Shown here in pieces: positions 1-8,040 of a stretch of DNA of 64,000 bases. This DNA is from Burkholderia sp. MS389 (GTDB lineage: Bacteria > Pseudomonadota > Gammaproteobacteria > Burkholderiales > Burkholderiaceae), in contig NZ_CP045994.1 of the NCBI RefSeq assembly GCF_016899425.1, positions 2,170,001-2,234,000 of the forward strand, given 5' to 3'. Under the pieces are notes generated by a model. It had not been told where the DNA came from and ran no database searches. It worked only from the letters and a program-made list of their open reading frames with translations. The translations under genes were made by a program, and so were the position numbers. The number at the start of each line of letters is the position of its first letter. Positions within the stretch are counted from its first letter, which is position 1.

Positions 1-1478
1 ATGAACAGCGCCTGGCGGATGTACTGCTCGATCATCCGGTTGCCGATGAAGCCGTCGCACACGCCCGACACGACCGCCGTCTTGCGGATCTTCTTCGCCA
101 CCGCCATCACGGTCGCGAGCACATCCTTCGCGGTCTGCGCGCCGCGCACGACCTCGAGCAGCTTCATCACGTTCGCCGGGCTGAAGAAGTGCATGCCGAC
201 GACGTCCTGCGGGCGCTTCGTGAACGCCGCGATCTTGTCGACGTCGAGCGTCGACGTGTTCGACGCGAGGATCGCGCCCGGCTTCGCGACTTCGTCGAGC
301 TTCTTGAACACCTGCTCCTTCACGCCGAGTTCCTCGAACACCGCTTCGACGATCAGGTCGGCGTCCTTCAGGTCGTCGTAGGACAGCGTCGGCGTGATCA
401 GCGCGATGCGTGCGTCGAGCTTCTCCTGCGTGAGCTTGCCCTTCTTCACCTGCGCGTCGTAGTTCTTGCGGATCGTCGCGAGGCCGCGCTCGAGCGCATC
501 CTGCTTCGTCTCGAGCAGCGTGACCGGCAGCCCCGCGTTGATGAAGTTCATCGCGATCCCGCCGCCCATCGTGCCCGCGCCGATCACGCCGACCCGGCGG
601 ATCTCGCGCAGCGGCGTATCGGCCGGCACGTCGGGAATCTTGCTCGCCGCCCGTTCGCCGAAGAACGCATGGCGCAGCGCGCGGCTTTCCGGCGTCATCA
701 TCAGCGCGACGAAACCCTCGCGCTCGGCGATGCTGCCTTTGTCGAAGCCGTTCAGCACGCCGGCCTCGATCGCGTCGATGCACTTGTGCGGCGCGGGGAA
801 ATTCGGCGCGGCGGCCCGCGCGGAATTGCGCGCGAACTGGATGAAGCCCGCCGCGTTCTCGTGGACGATCTTGCGATCGCGGACGCGCGGATGCGGGCCG
901 TTCTGCGCGCCGACCTTGCGCGCGAACGCGACGGCCGCGTCGAGCAAGTCGCCGTCGGCCATTTCGTCGAACAGCCCGCTCGTCGCGAGTTGCTCCGACG
1001 GCACCGGCGCGCCCGACACGATCATGTTCAGCGCGGTTTCGAGGCCGACCGCGCGCGGCAGGCGTTGCGTGCCGCCCGCGCCCGGCAGCAGCCCGAGCTT
1101 CACTTCGGGCAGTGCGACCTGCGCGCCGGGCGCGGCGATGCGGTAGTGCGCGCCGAGCGCAAGCTCCAGCCCGCCGCCCATCACGACGCTGTGCAGCGCC
1201 GCGACGACCGGCTTCGCGCTTGCCTCCACCGCGCGGATCACGGTGTGCAGCGTCGGCTCCTGCAGCGCCTTCGGCGTATTGAATTCGGTGATGTCGGCGC
1301 CACCCGAGAACGCGCGACCCGCGCCGGTCAGCACGATGGCCGTGACCGACGGCTCCTGCGCGGCGCGATCGAGCGCGTCCATGACGCCCTGGCGGGTCGA
1401 CAGGCCGAGCCCGTTGACGGGCGGATTGTTGAGCGTGATGACGGCCACGCCGTCGCGAGTCGAGTAATCCACTGCCAT
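1..1478 (-). CDS. 3-hydroxyacyl-CoA dehydrogenase / enoyl-CoA hydratase, 3' part missing
   Basis: Bifunctional beta-oxidation enzyme that hydrates trans-2-enoyl-CoA and oxidises the resulting 3-hydroxyacyl-CoA with NAD. The N-terminal ~190 residues are crotonase-like, with the oxyanion-hole segments GRAFSGGADITEF and MGGGLELALGA. An NAD-binding Rossmann domain begins near residue 293 (GVIGAGTMGGGIA), followed by HFFSPANVMKLLEVV. About 492 residues are visible. Relatives of this FadJ or peroxisomal-type architecture run to about 700, so the C-terminal dehydrogenase domain lies off the left edge. ATG 1478 is chosen because a GGAGG-containing purine stretch (1484-1490) sits just upstream. The acyl-CoA ligase 200 bp upstream on the same strand would supply its substrates. 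The family is certain; chain-length preference cannot be read. Confidence 0.93.
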   Translation of the reverse strand, partial: MAVDYSTRDGVAVITLNNPPVNGLGLSTRQGVMDALDRAAQEPSVTAIVLTGAGRAFSGGADITEFNTPKALQEPTLHTVIRAVEASAKPVVAALHSVVMGGGLELALGAHYRIAAPGAQVALPEVKLGLLPGAGGTQRLPRAVGLETALNMIVSGAPVPSEQLATSGLFDEMADGDLLDAAVAFARKVGAQNGPHPRVRDRKIVHENAAGFIQFARNSARAAAPNFPAPHKCIDAIEAGVLNGFDKGSIAEREGFVALMMTPESRALRHAFFGERAASKIPDVPADTPLREIRRVGVIGAGTMGGGIAMNFINAGLPVTLLETKQDALERGLATIRKNYDAQVKKGKLTQEKLDARIALITPTLSYDDLKDADLIVEAVFEELGVKEQVFKKLDEVAKPGAILASNTSTLDVDKIAAFTKRPQDVVGMHFFSPANVMKLLEVVRGAQTAKDVLATVMAVAKKIRKTAVVSGVCDGFIGNRMIEQYIRQALF

Positions 1479-1679
1479 CTGCCTGCCTCCATGCATCGCG
1501 CGCCGGATTGGCTGCGCTTCATTGTGCGCGGTCGAACGGCCGCATGTCCGAATGAACGCAGGCAGCATACAACGAAAAAGCACGGTCGTTCAATTTGAAT
1601 TTCGCTCCCGATCCGGGGACGGATCGGGGGATCGCATCGGGACCGAATCGCGGGCCGGCGGCGGCCCGGACGCGAAGGC

Positions 1680-3323
1680 TTACGGCGCGCACACCGCCGT
1701 CGGCAACACGTAATCGCGGAACGTCTCGCGCAGCTTCAGCTTCTGCAGCTTGCCGGTCGCGGTGTGCGGCAGCGATTCGACGAACACGACGTCGTCGGGA
1801 ATCCACCATTTCGCGACCTTGCCCTCGTAGAACGCGAGCAGCGCGTCGCGGCTCAGGTTCGCGCCTTCGCGCGGCACCACGACGAGCAGCGGCCGCTCGG
1901 TCCATTTCGGGTGCGCGCACGCGATGCACGCGGCTTCGGCCACCCCGGGATGCGCGATCGCGACGTTCTCGATGTCGATCGAGCTGATCCACTCGCCGCC
2001 CGACTTGATCACGTCCTTGCTGCGGTCGGTAATCTGCAGGAAGCCGTCGGGGTCGATCGTCGCGACGTCGCCGGTCGGGAACCAGCCGTCCGCCAGCGGC
2101 GACGCATCGCCGCGAAAGTAGTGGTCGATCACCCACGGCCCGCGCACCTGCAGTTCGCCGAACGCGACGCCGTCCCACGGCAGCTCGCGGCCGTCGTCGC
2201 CGACGATCCGCATGTCGACGCCGCAGATCACGCGCCCCTGCTTCTCGAGCAGCCGGCGCTGCGCGTCGAGCGGCCGCTGCGACTGCGCCCAGTTGAGCTT
2301 CGCGAGCGTGCCGAGCGGCGACAGTTCGGTCATTCCCCATGCATGGATCACGCGCACGCCGTATTCGTCCTCGAACGTGCGCAGCATCGCGGGCGGGCAC
2401 GCGGAGCCGCCGATCACCGTGCGGTTCAGCGTCGAGAAACGCACGCCGGCCTCGCGCATGTAGTTCAGCAGGCCGAGCCACACGGTCGGCACGCCTGCGG
2501 AAAACGTCACGCGCTCGGCCTCCATCAGCTCGTACAGCGATTTCCCGTCGAGATCCTTGCCGGGCAGCACCAGCTTGCCGCCGGTGAGCGGCACCGCGTA
2601 CGGCAGCCCCCATGCGTTGACGTGGAACATCGGCACGACGGGCAGCACGGCGTCCATCGCGGACAGGTTCATCGCGTCGGGCAGCGCGGCGCCGTATGCA
2701 TGCAGCACGGTCGAGCGATGCGAATACAGCACGCCCTTCGGGTTGCCGGTCGTGCCCGACGTGTAGCAGAGCCCCGATGCCTGCTGCTCGTCGAGGCGCG
2801 GCCAGTCGTAGCGGCCGTCCTCGGCTTCGACGAGCGTTTCGTAGCAGAGGAACGGCGTCGCGCCGGACGGCAGGTGCGCGGCGTCCGTCATCGCGATCCA
2901 GCCCTTCACGTGCGGGCATTGCGGCGCGATCGCATCGACGAGCGGCGCGAAATTGATGTCGAAGAAGACGTAGCGGTCTTCCGCGTGATTGACGATGTAC
3001 GCGATCTGTTCGGGAAACAGGCGCGGGTTGATCGTATGGCACACGGCGCCCATCCCGCCGATCCCGTAATACGCTTCCAGATGCCGGTAGCCGTTCCACG
3101 CCAGCGTGCCCACGCGGTCGCCGGTTGCGACGCCGAGCCGCGCGAGCGCCTGCGCCAGTTGCTTCGCGCGGCGTTCGCAATCGCGATACGTGTAGCGATG
3201 CAGGTCGCCTTCGACGCGCTTCGACACGATTTCCGTGTCGCCCGCATGCCGCGCGGCATGCGCGATCAGCGACGACACCAGCAGCGGCACATCCATCATC
3301 TGGCCCAGCAACGGCTTACCCAT
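1680..3323 (-). CDS. AMP-forming fatty-acyl-CoA ligase (AlkK / methylthiopropionyl-CoA ligase type)
   Basis: ANL-superfamily adenylating enzyme that activates a carboxylic acid with ATP and loads it on CoA. Visible motifs in order: the P-loop-like [17 protein letters not shown], the adenylate-contacting GMTELSPLG, the hinge region [19 protein letters not shown] then [16 protein letters not shown], and the catalytic-lysine segment [13 protein letters not shown] near the C-terminus. The length of 547 residues is normal for the medium/long-chain group. ATG 3323 ([14 protein letters not shown]) is preferred over an ATG at 3395 because GGAG lies about 10 bp before it and homologues begin with this sequence. 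It is co-oriented with the beta-oxidation gene downstream, so fatty-acid or methylthiopropionate degradation is likely. The exact substrate is not determinable. Confidence 0.9.
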   Translation of the reverse strand: MGKPLLGQMMDVPLLVSSLIAHAARHAGDTEIVSKRVEGDLHRYTYRDCERRAKQLAQALARLGVATGDRVGTLAWNGYRHLEAYYGIGGMGAVCHTINPRLFPEQIAYIVNHAEDRYVFFDINFAPLVDAIAPQCPHVKGWIAMTDAAHLPSGATPFLCYETLVEAEDGRYDWPRLDEQQASGLCYTSGTTGNPKGVLYSHRSTVLHAYGAALPDAMNLSAMDAVLPVVPMFHVNAWGLPYAVPLTGGKLVLPGKDLDGKSLYELMEAERVTFSAGVPTVWLGLLNYMREAGVRFSTLNRTVIGGSACPPAMLRTFEDEYGVRVIHAWGMTELSPLGTLAKLNWAQSQRPLDAQRRLLEKQGRVICGVDMRIVGDDGRELPWDGVAFGELQVRGPWVIDHYFRGDASPLADGWFPTGDVATIDPDGFLQITDRSKDVIKSGGEWISSIDIENVAIAHPGVAEAACIACAHPKWTERPLLVVVPREGANLSRDALLAFYEGKVAKWWIPDDVVFVESLPHTATGKLQKLKLRETFRDYVLPTAVCAP

Positions 3324-3500
3324 CGTCTTGTTCTCCGTGAGGATGCGAATCGGTGACCCGCCTGGCGGCCGTTTCCATCCGGAAGCAGCCCGCATGCGCG
3401 CCCGTCAGCGGCCCGGACGGGCGTGGCGCACGATGCGCGGGCCGCCATGCGGGCGGCGCGACGCCGCCTTACAATATCGGCTTACCCAGAGGCGCTCAAC

Positions 3501-5069
3501 ATGTCGTTTTCCCGAAGCGCAGCCGATGCGGCTGACACTCTCCCCGACCTCGCCGCGACGCTCGGCGCGCCCGCCGAACGCGCGTTCGTCACGCTCGGCG
3601 ACGCGTTTCATACGCGGCTGCCGGCCGCGCCGCTGGCCGCGCCGTACGTCGTCGGCTTTTCCGACGAAGTCGCGCAGCTGCTCGACCTGCCGCCCGCAAT
3701 CGCCGCGCAGCCCGGCTTCGCCGAGCTGTTCGCCGGCAACCCGACGCGCGACTGGCCTGCGCACGCGATGCCGTACGCGTCGGTCTATTCCGGCCATCAG
3801 TTCGGCGTGTGGGCCGGCCAGCTCGGCGACGGCCGCGCGCTGACGATCGGCGAGTTGCCCGGCGCCGACGGCCGGCGCTACGAACTGCAGCTCAAGGGCG
3901 GCGGCCGCACGCCGTATTCGCGGATGGGCGACGGCCGCGCGGTGCTGCGCTCGTCGATCCGCGAATTCCTGTGCTCGGAAGCGATGCATCACCTCGGCAT
4001 CCCGACCACGCGCGCGCTGACGGTGATCGGCTCCGACCAGCCGGTGGTGCGCGAGGAGATCGAGACGGCGGCCGTCGTCACGCGCGTGTCGGAAAGCTTC
4101 GTGCGCTTCGGCCACTTCGAGCACTTCTTCTCGAACGATCGCCCCGACCTGCTGCGCCAGCTGGCCGATCACGTGATCGACCGCTTCTATCCGGCCTGCC
4201 GCGACGCGGACGATCCGTACCTCGCGCTGCTCGAGGCCGCGACGCTGCGCACGGCCGACCTCGTCGCGCAATGGCAGGCGGTCGGCTTCTGCCACGGCGT
4301 GATGAACACCGACAACATGTCGATCCTCGGCGTGACGATCGACTACGGTCCGTTCGGCTTCGTCGATGCATTCGACGCGAACTACATCTGCAACCACTCG
4401 GACACCAACGGCCGCTATGCGTACCGGATGCAGCCGCGCATCGCGCACTGGAACTGCTATTGCCTCGCGCAGGCGCTGCTGCCGCTGATCGGGCTGCAGC
4501 ACGGCATCGCCGACGACGACGCGCGCGCCGAGCGCGCGGTGGACGACGCCCAGGCCGTGCTCGCGAAGTTTCCGGAGCGCTTCGGCCCCGCGCTCGAACG
4601 CGCGATGCGCGCGAAGCTCGGCCTCGAACTCGAACGCGACGGCGACGCCGAGCTCGCGAACAAGCTGCTCGAGACGATGCATGCGAGCCACGCGGATTTC
4701 ACGCTGACGTTCCGCCGGCTCGCGCAGATCTCGAAGCACGACGCGAGCCGCGACGCGCCCGTGCGCGACCTCTTCATCGACCGTGAAGCATTCGACGCAT
4801 GGGCGAACCTCTACCGCGCGCGGCTGTCCGAGGAAACGCGCGACGACGCGGCTCGCGCGGTTGCAATGAACCGCGCGAACCCCAAATACGTGCTTCGCAA
4901 CCATCTGGCCGAAGTTGCGATCCGGCGCGCGAAGGAAAAGGATTTTTCGGAAGTCGAGCGGCTCGCGCGGATCCTGCGTCGCCCGTTCGACGAACAACCG
5001 GAGCATGAAGCGTACGCGGCGTTGCCGCCCGACTGGGCCGGCACGCTCGAAGTGAGCTGCTCGTCCTGA
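3501..5069 (+). CDS. selO: protein adenylyltransferase SelO (YdiU family)
   Basis: Pseudokinase-fold enzyme that transfers AMP from ATP to Ser/Thr/Tyr side chains (protein AMPylation). It has 522 residues, typical of bacterial YdiU. Diagnostic blocks are [38 protein letters not shown] and [15 protein letters not shown] followed by [14 protein letters not shown]; the last holds the Asn and Asp metal-binding residues. The protein ends in Cys-Ser-Ser, the bacterial counterpart of the Sec-Ser-Ser tail of eukaryotic SelO. ATG 3501 is chosen over an in-frame ATG at 3423 because homology begins at [12 protein letters not shown] and AGAGG precedes it. msrB follows after 44 bp, and both genes concern thiol/redox stress, so an operon is likely. 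Confidence 0.93.
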   Translation: MSFSRSAADAADTLPDLAATLGAPAERAFVTLGDAFHTRLPAAPLAAPYVVGFSDEVAQLLDLPPAIAAQPGFAELFAGNPTRDWPAHAMPYASVYSGHQFGVWAGQLGDGRALTIGELPGADGRRYELQLKGGGRTPYSRMGDGRAVLRSSIREFLCSEAMHHLGIPTTRALTVIGSDQPVVREEIETAAVVTRVSESFVRFGHFEHFFSNDRPDLLRQLADHVIDRFYPACRDADDPYLALLEAATLRTADLVAQWQAVGFCHGVMNTDNMSILGVTIDYGPFGFVDAFDANYICNHSDTNGRYAYRMQPRIAHWNCYCLAQALLPLIGLQHGIADDDARAERAVDDAQAVLAKFPERFGPALERAMRAKLGLELERDGDAELANKLLETMHASHADFTLTFRRLAQISKHDASRDAPVRDLFIDREAFDAWANLYRARLSEETRDDAARAVAMNRANPKYVLRNHLAEVAIRRAKEKDFSEVERLARILRRPFDEQPEHEAYAALPPDWAGTLEVSCSS

Positions 5070-5113
5070 GCCCGCAACCCGCGCATCTCGACCGACCGAT
5101 CAGGAGAACCCCC

Positions 5114-5545
5114 ATGTCCCACGATTCCGACGACAAGACCTTCCCGTACCAGAAGGACGACGCCGAGCTGCGCCGCCGGCTCACGCCGATGCAGTACGAG
5201 GTCACGCAGCACGCGGCGACCGAGCGCGCGTTCACCGGCGAATACACCGACACCGAGGATGCCGGCATCTACAAGTGCGTCGTCTGCAGCACGCCGCTGT
5301 TCGAATCCGGCGCCAAGTTCCATTCGGGCTGCGGCTGGCCCAGCTACTTCAAGCCGCTCAACGGCGAGGTGATCGACGAGAAGGTCGACTACTCGCACGG
5401 GATGGTGCGCGTCGAGGTGCGCTGCAACCACTGCGGCGCGCATCTGGGCCACGTGTTCGAGGACGGCCCGCGCGACCAGACCGGTTTGCGGTACTGCATC
5501 AATTCGGCTGCGTTAAACTTCGAGTCCCGACCCGAAAACGAATGA
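5114..5545 (+). CDS. msrB: peptide-methionine (R)-S-oxide reductase MsrB
   Basis: Reduces the R-epimer of methionine sulfoxide in proteins using thioredoxin. It has 143 residues, the normal size for a free-standing MsrB. The two zinc-binding pairs are visible as CVVC near residue 55 and CNHC near residue 102. The active-site segment [11 protein letters not shown] near residue 132 holds the catalytic Cys, and GHVFEDGP is the family signature. AGGAG lies 8-9 bp before the ATG. It follows selO by 44 bp on the same strand and probably shares its transcript. No signal peptide is present, so the enzyme is cytoplasmic. Confidence 0.96.
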   Translation: MSHDSDDKTFPYQKDDAELRRRLTPMQYEVTQHAATERAFTGEYTDTEDAGIYKCVVCSTPLFESGAKFHSGCGWPSYFKPLNGEVIDEKVDYSHGMVRVEVRCNHCGAHLGHVFEDGPRDQTGLRYCINSAALNFESRPENE

Positions 5546-5631
5546 GCGGCGCCGGGCGGATCTGCCGGGCGGCCAGCCGCGGGCCGGCCGCCCTGCTCCG
5601 CGACGGCGATGCCTGGCGGGTCCCTACAACG

Positions 5632-5668
5632 GTGACAGGCCGCACATGCGGCCTGTCACGCAGCTGCG
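5632..5668 (+). promoter_or_regulatory. strong hairpin in the yciB leader
   Basis: A perfect 12-bp inverted repeat (5632-5643 and 5648-5659) encloses a 4-nt loop and is followed directly by the 10-bp palindrome CGCAGCTGCG (5659-5668). No T-tract follows, so a standard intrinsic terminator is unlikely. The structure ends 6 bp before the yciB ATG at 5675 and would cover the ribosome-binding region. A translational or mRNA-stability role is inference. Confidence 0.55.
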
Positions 5669-5674
5669 AGCGCC

Positions 5675-6205
5675 ATGAAATTCCTGTTCGATCTGTTTCC
5701 GATCATCCTGTTTTTTGTCGCCTTCAAGGTCTGGGGCATCTTTACCGCCACCGCCGTCGCGATCGTCGCGACGCTGGCCCAGGTCGCCTGGGTCGCCTTC
5801 CGGCACCGGAAGGTCGACACGATGCTGTGGGTCAGCCTCGGCGTGATCGTCGTGTTCGGCGGCGCCACCCTCGTCCTGCATGACGAGAAATTCATTCAAT
5901 GGAAACCGACTGTGCTGTACTGGCTGTTTGCGATCGGGTTGCTCGCCGCGCGTTATGCGTTCAGCAAGAACCTGATCGAGAAGATGATGGGCAAGCAGCT
6001 CACGCTGCCGCACCCCGTGTGGGACAAGCTGAACGCCGCCTGGGCGCTGTTCTTCGCGGTGCTCGGCGTCGCGAACCTGTACGTGGTGCACAACTTCACC
6101 GAATCGCAATGGGTGAACTTCAAGCTGTTCGGTACGACGGGCGCGATGGTCGTGTTCATCATCCTGCAGAGCCTGTGGCTCACGAAATACCTGAAGGACG
6201 AGTGA
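5675..6205 (+). CDS. yciB: inner membrane septation protein A (YciB / IspZ)
   Basis: Polytopic inner-membrane protein of 176 residues, the usual YciB length. It has about five hydrophobic segments starting with [19 protein letters not shown] at the N-terminus, and the conserved family segment [15 protein letters not shown]. In enterobacteria YciB interacts with cell elongation and division proteins and affects envelope integrity; its biochemical activity is unknown. Its stop is 1 bp before the bolA ATG, so the two are translationally coupled. A strong hairpin sits immediately upstream of the start codon. The family assignment is secure; a role here is inferred from homologues. Confidence 0.94.
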   Translation: MKFLFDLFPIILFFVAFKVWGIFTATAVAIVATLAQVAWVAFRHRKVDTMLWVSLGVIVVFGGATLVLHDEKFIQWKPTVLYWLFAIGLLAARYAFSKNLIEKMMGKQLTLPHPVWDKLNAAWALFFAVLGVANLYVVHNFTESQWVNFKLFGTTGAMVVFIILQSLWLTKYLKDE

Positions 6206-6206
6206 C

Positions 6207-6515
6207 ATGAGCGACGCCTTTCTCCACGCCTCCGCCGACGAACGCATCGCGCTGATCGAAGCGCGCCTCACCGCGTCGCTCGCGCCGCTGTCGCTCACCG
6301 TGCGCGACGACAGCGCGCAGCACGCGGGCCATGCGGGCGCGGCCGCCGGCGGCCATTTCACGGTCACGATCGTCTCGTCCGCGTTCGCGGGCAAGCCGCG
6401 CGTCGCGCGGCACCGGCTGGTGTATGATGCGCTCGCTGATGCGATGCAGCGCGGCATTCACGCGCTCGCGATCGTGGCTTACACGCCCGAAGAATTCAAC
6501 GAATCTTCAATCTAG
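6207..6515 (+). CDS. BolA family protein
   Basis: Small BolA/IbaG-fold protein of 102 residues. BolA proteins partner with monothiol glutaredoxins in Fe-S cluster handling, and some act as transcription regulators. The C-terminal half carries the family pattern HRLVYDALADAM then IHALAIVAYTPEEF, and GGHFTVTIVSSAF lies in the central beta-alpha region. The purine-rich stretch AAGGACGAG at the end of yciB serves as its ribosome-binding site. It is co-oriented with yciB upstream and a parvulin gene 18 bp downstream. Which BolA subfamily it belongs to cannot be settled by eye. Confidence 0.92.
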   Translation: MSDAFLHASADERIALIEARLTASLAPLSLTVRDDSAQHAGHAGAAAGGHFTVTIVSSAFAGKPRVARHRLVYDALADAMQRGIHALAIVAYTPEEFNESSI

Positions 6516-6533
6516 TCTCATTAGGAATTCCCG

Positions 6534-7316
6534 ATGATCCTGAAATCCCCCCGCCTGTGGGTCGCGGCGGCTGCTTTTGCAGCGGCACCGGCATTTGCCC
6601 AGAACATCGCCGTCGTCAACGGCACGCCGATTCCGAAATCGCGCGCCGACGCGATGGTCGCGCAGCTCGTCCAGCAAGGCCAGACCGACGGTCCGCAACT
6701 GCAGCAGGCCGTGCGCCAGGAACTCGTGAACCGCGAAATCCTGATGCAGGAAGCGATTCGCGAAGGCATCCCGAACCGTCCGGACGTGAAGGCGCAAGTC
6801 GCCGTCGCGCAGCAGACCGTCGTGCTGCGCTCGATGATCGAGAGCTTCCTGAAGAAGAACCAGCCGACCGACGCCGAAGTGAAGGCGCGCTACGACGAAC
6901 TCGTCAAGGGCGTGGGCGGCAACCGCGAGTACCACCTGCACCACATCCTCGTCGAGAGCGAGCAGCAGGCGAAGGACCTGATCGCGAAGATCAAGGGCGG
7001 CGCGAAGTTCGAGGATCTCGCGAAGCAATACTCGAAGGATCCGGGTTCGGGCAAGAACGGCGGCGATCTCGACTGGTCCGACCCGAAGGCGTACGTGCCG
7101 GAATTCGCGGCGGCCGCGCAGAAGCTGCAGAAAGGCCAGATGACCGACGCGCCGGTGAAGACGCAGTTCGGCTGGCACATCATCCGCGTCGACGACATCC
7201 GCGACATCGCGCCGCCGCCGTTCGACCAGGTGAAGGCGCAGATCGCGCAGCAGCTCGTGCAGCAGAAGCTGCAGGCGTTCGAGGAAGGTCTGCGCCAGCA
7301 GGCGAAGATCCAGTAA
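6534..7316 (+). CDS. periplasmic PpiC-type peptidyl-prolyl isomerase
   Basis: Secreted parvulin-type foldase of 260 residues. The N-terminus has a cleavable signal peptide (MILKSPRLWVAAAAFAAAPA then FAQ). A SurA-N-like helical region follows, and the parvulin domain runs from about residue 127 (REYHLHHILVESEQQAKDLI) to about residue 227, including GGDLDWSDPKAYVPEF and TQFGWHIIRVDD. It would catalyse cis-trans proline isomerisation and chaperone outer-membrane or periplasmic proteins. The C-terminal tail is rich in Gln and charged residues. It is last in the yciB-bolA-ppi run and is followed by a strong intrinsic terminator. Confidence 0.93.
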   Translation: MILKSPRLWVAAAAFAAAPAFAQNIAVVNGTPIPKSRADAMVAQLVQQGQTDGPQLQQAVRQELVNREILMQEAIREGIPNRPDVKAQVAVAQQTVVLRSMIESFLKKNQPTDAEVKARYDELVKGVGGNREYHLHHILVESEQQAKDLIAKIKGGAKFEDLAKQYSKDPGSGKNGGDLDWSDPKAYVPEFAAAAQKLQKGQMTDAPVKTQFGWHIIRVDDIRDIAPPPFDQVKAQIAQQLVQQKLQAFEEGLRQQAKIQ

Positions 7317-7343
7317 CGCCGGCGCGTCGTACGCGCATCGACA

Positions 7344-7372
7344 AGCCGCTCTTCGGAGCGGCTTTTTCTTTT
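7344..7372 (+). terminator. intrinsic terminator after the parvulin gene
   Basis: An 8-bp GC-rich stem (AGCCGCTC/GAGCGGCT) with a TTCG tetraloop is followed by TTTTCTTTT, 27 bp after the parvulin stop codon. Confidence 0.9.
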
Positions 7373-7425
7373 GGCGCGCACGAAACAGATATACCGCGAC
7401 GCGATGGTGCGCGGCGCGCCGTGCA

Positions 7426-7454
7426 ATAAAAAACCGCTCCGGAGAGCGGCTTTT
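7426..7454 (-). terminator. intrinsic terminator for the GNAT/purL transcript
   Basis: Read on the minus strand, a 7-bp stem (GCCGCTC with its complement) is followed by TTTTTTATT, about 35 bp after the GNAT stop. It faces the parvulin terminator, so the convergent units are insulated in both directions. Confidence 0.8.
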
Positions 7455-7486
7455 CCACGCCAGGTGTCGCCCGCCCGCGGCATGCG

Positions 7487-8035
7487 CTACGCGGCGGGAT
7501 GGAACACGTCGTGATAACGCACGTCGCCTGACGGCAGCGTTGCGGATTCATCGAACGACAGCGCGAGAAAATACTCGGCCGGCACGCCCGGAAACACGAT
7601 GTCGCCGTGCGGTTCGAACCCGAAACGCGTGTAATACGCGGGCTCGCCGAGCACCACGCAGCCGCGCGCGCCGAGCCGACGCAACGCGTCGAGCCCCGTG
7701 CGCACGAGCCCGGCGCCGATGCTCTGCCGCTGGCAATCGGGCCGCACCGCGAGCGGCGCGAGCCCGTACCACTGCTGGCTGCCGGCCGGCTCGCCGCCGA
7801 TCGCGACCGGCGAGAACGCGACGTGCCCGACGATACGTCCGTCGCACTCCGCGACGAGCGATACGCTCAGCGCACCGTCCGCACGCAGCGTGTCGACGAT
7901 GCGCTGCTCGAACGCCCCGCCTTGCGGCTCGCCCGCGAACGCCGCGCGGATCACGCGGCCAATCGCGTCGGCCTCGCTCGCCCGCGCGTCACGCAGCGTG
8001 ACGACCTCGACCGATGCGTTGGGGTCGAACATCAT
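7487..8035 (-). CDS. GNAT family N-acetyltransferase
   Basis: Acetyl-CoA dependent N-acetyltransferase of 182 residues. The acetyl-CoA binding motif A is visible as LAPLAVRPDCQRQSIGAGLV, followed by the C-terminal GCVVLGEPAYYTRFGFEP, typical of the YhbS-like subgroup that acetylates small molecules or peptides. Adjacent ATGs at 8035 and 8032 could start translation. Extending to 8083 would run into purL, so the short form is taken. It begins 5 bp after the purL stop on the same strand and is probably co-transcribed with it. The substrate is unknown. Confidence 0.88.
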   Translation of the reverse strand: MMFDPNASVEVVTLRDARASEADAIGRVIRAAFAGEPQGGAFEQRIVDTLRADGALSVSLVAECDGRIVGHVAFSPVAIGGEPAGSQQWYGLAPLAVRPDCQRQSIGAGLVRTGLDALRRLGARGCVVLGEPAYYTRFGFEPHGDIVFPGVPAEYFLALSFDESATLPSGDVRYHDVFHPAA

Positions 8036-8040
8036 CCCGA

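Noticed and set aside
3501-5069. Selenocysteine codon in selO
   Set aside because: The C-terminus reads Cys-Ser-Ser followed by a normal stop; no in-frame TGA or SECIS-like element is apparent.
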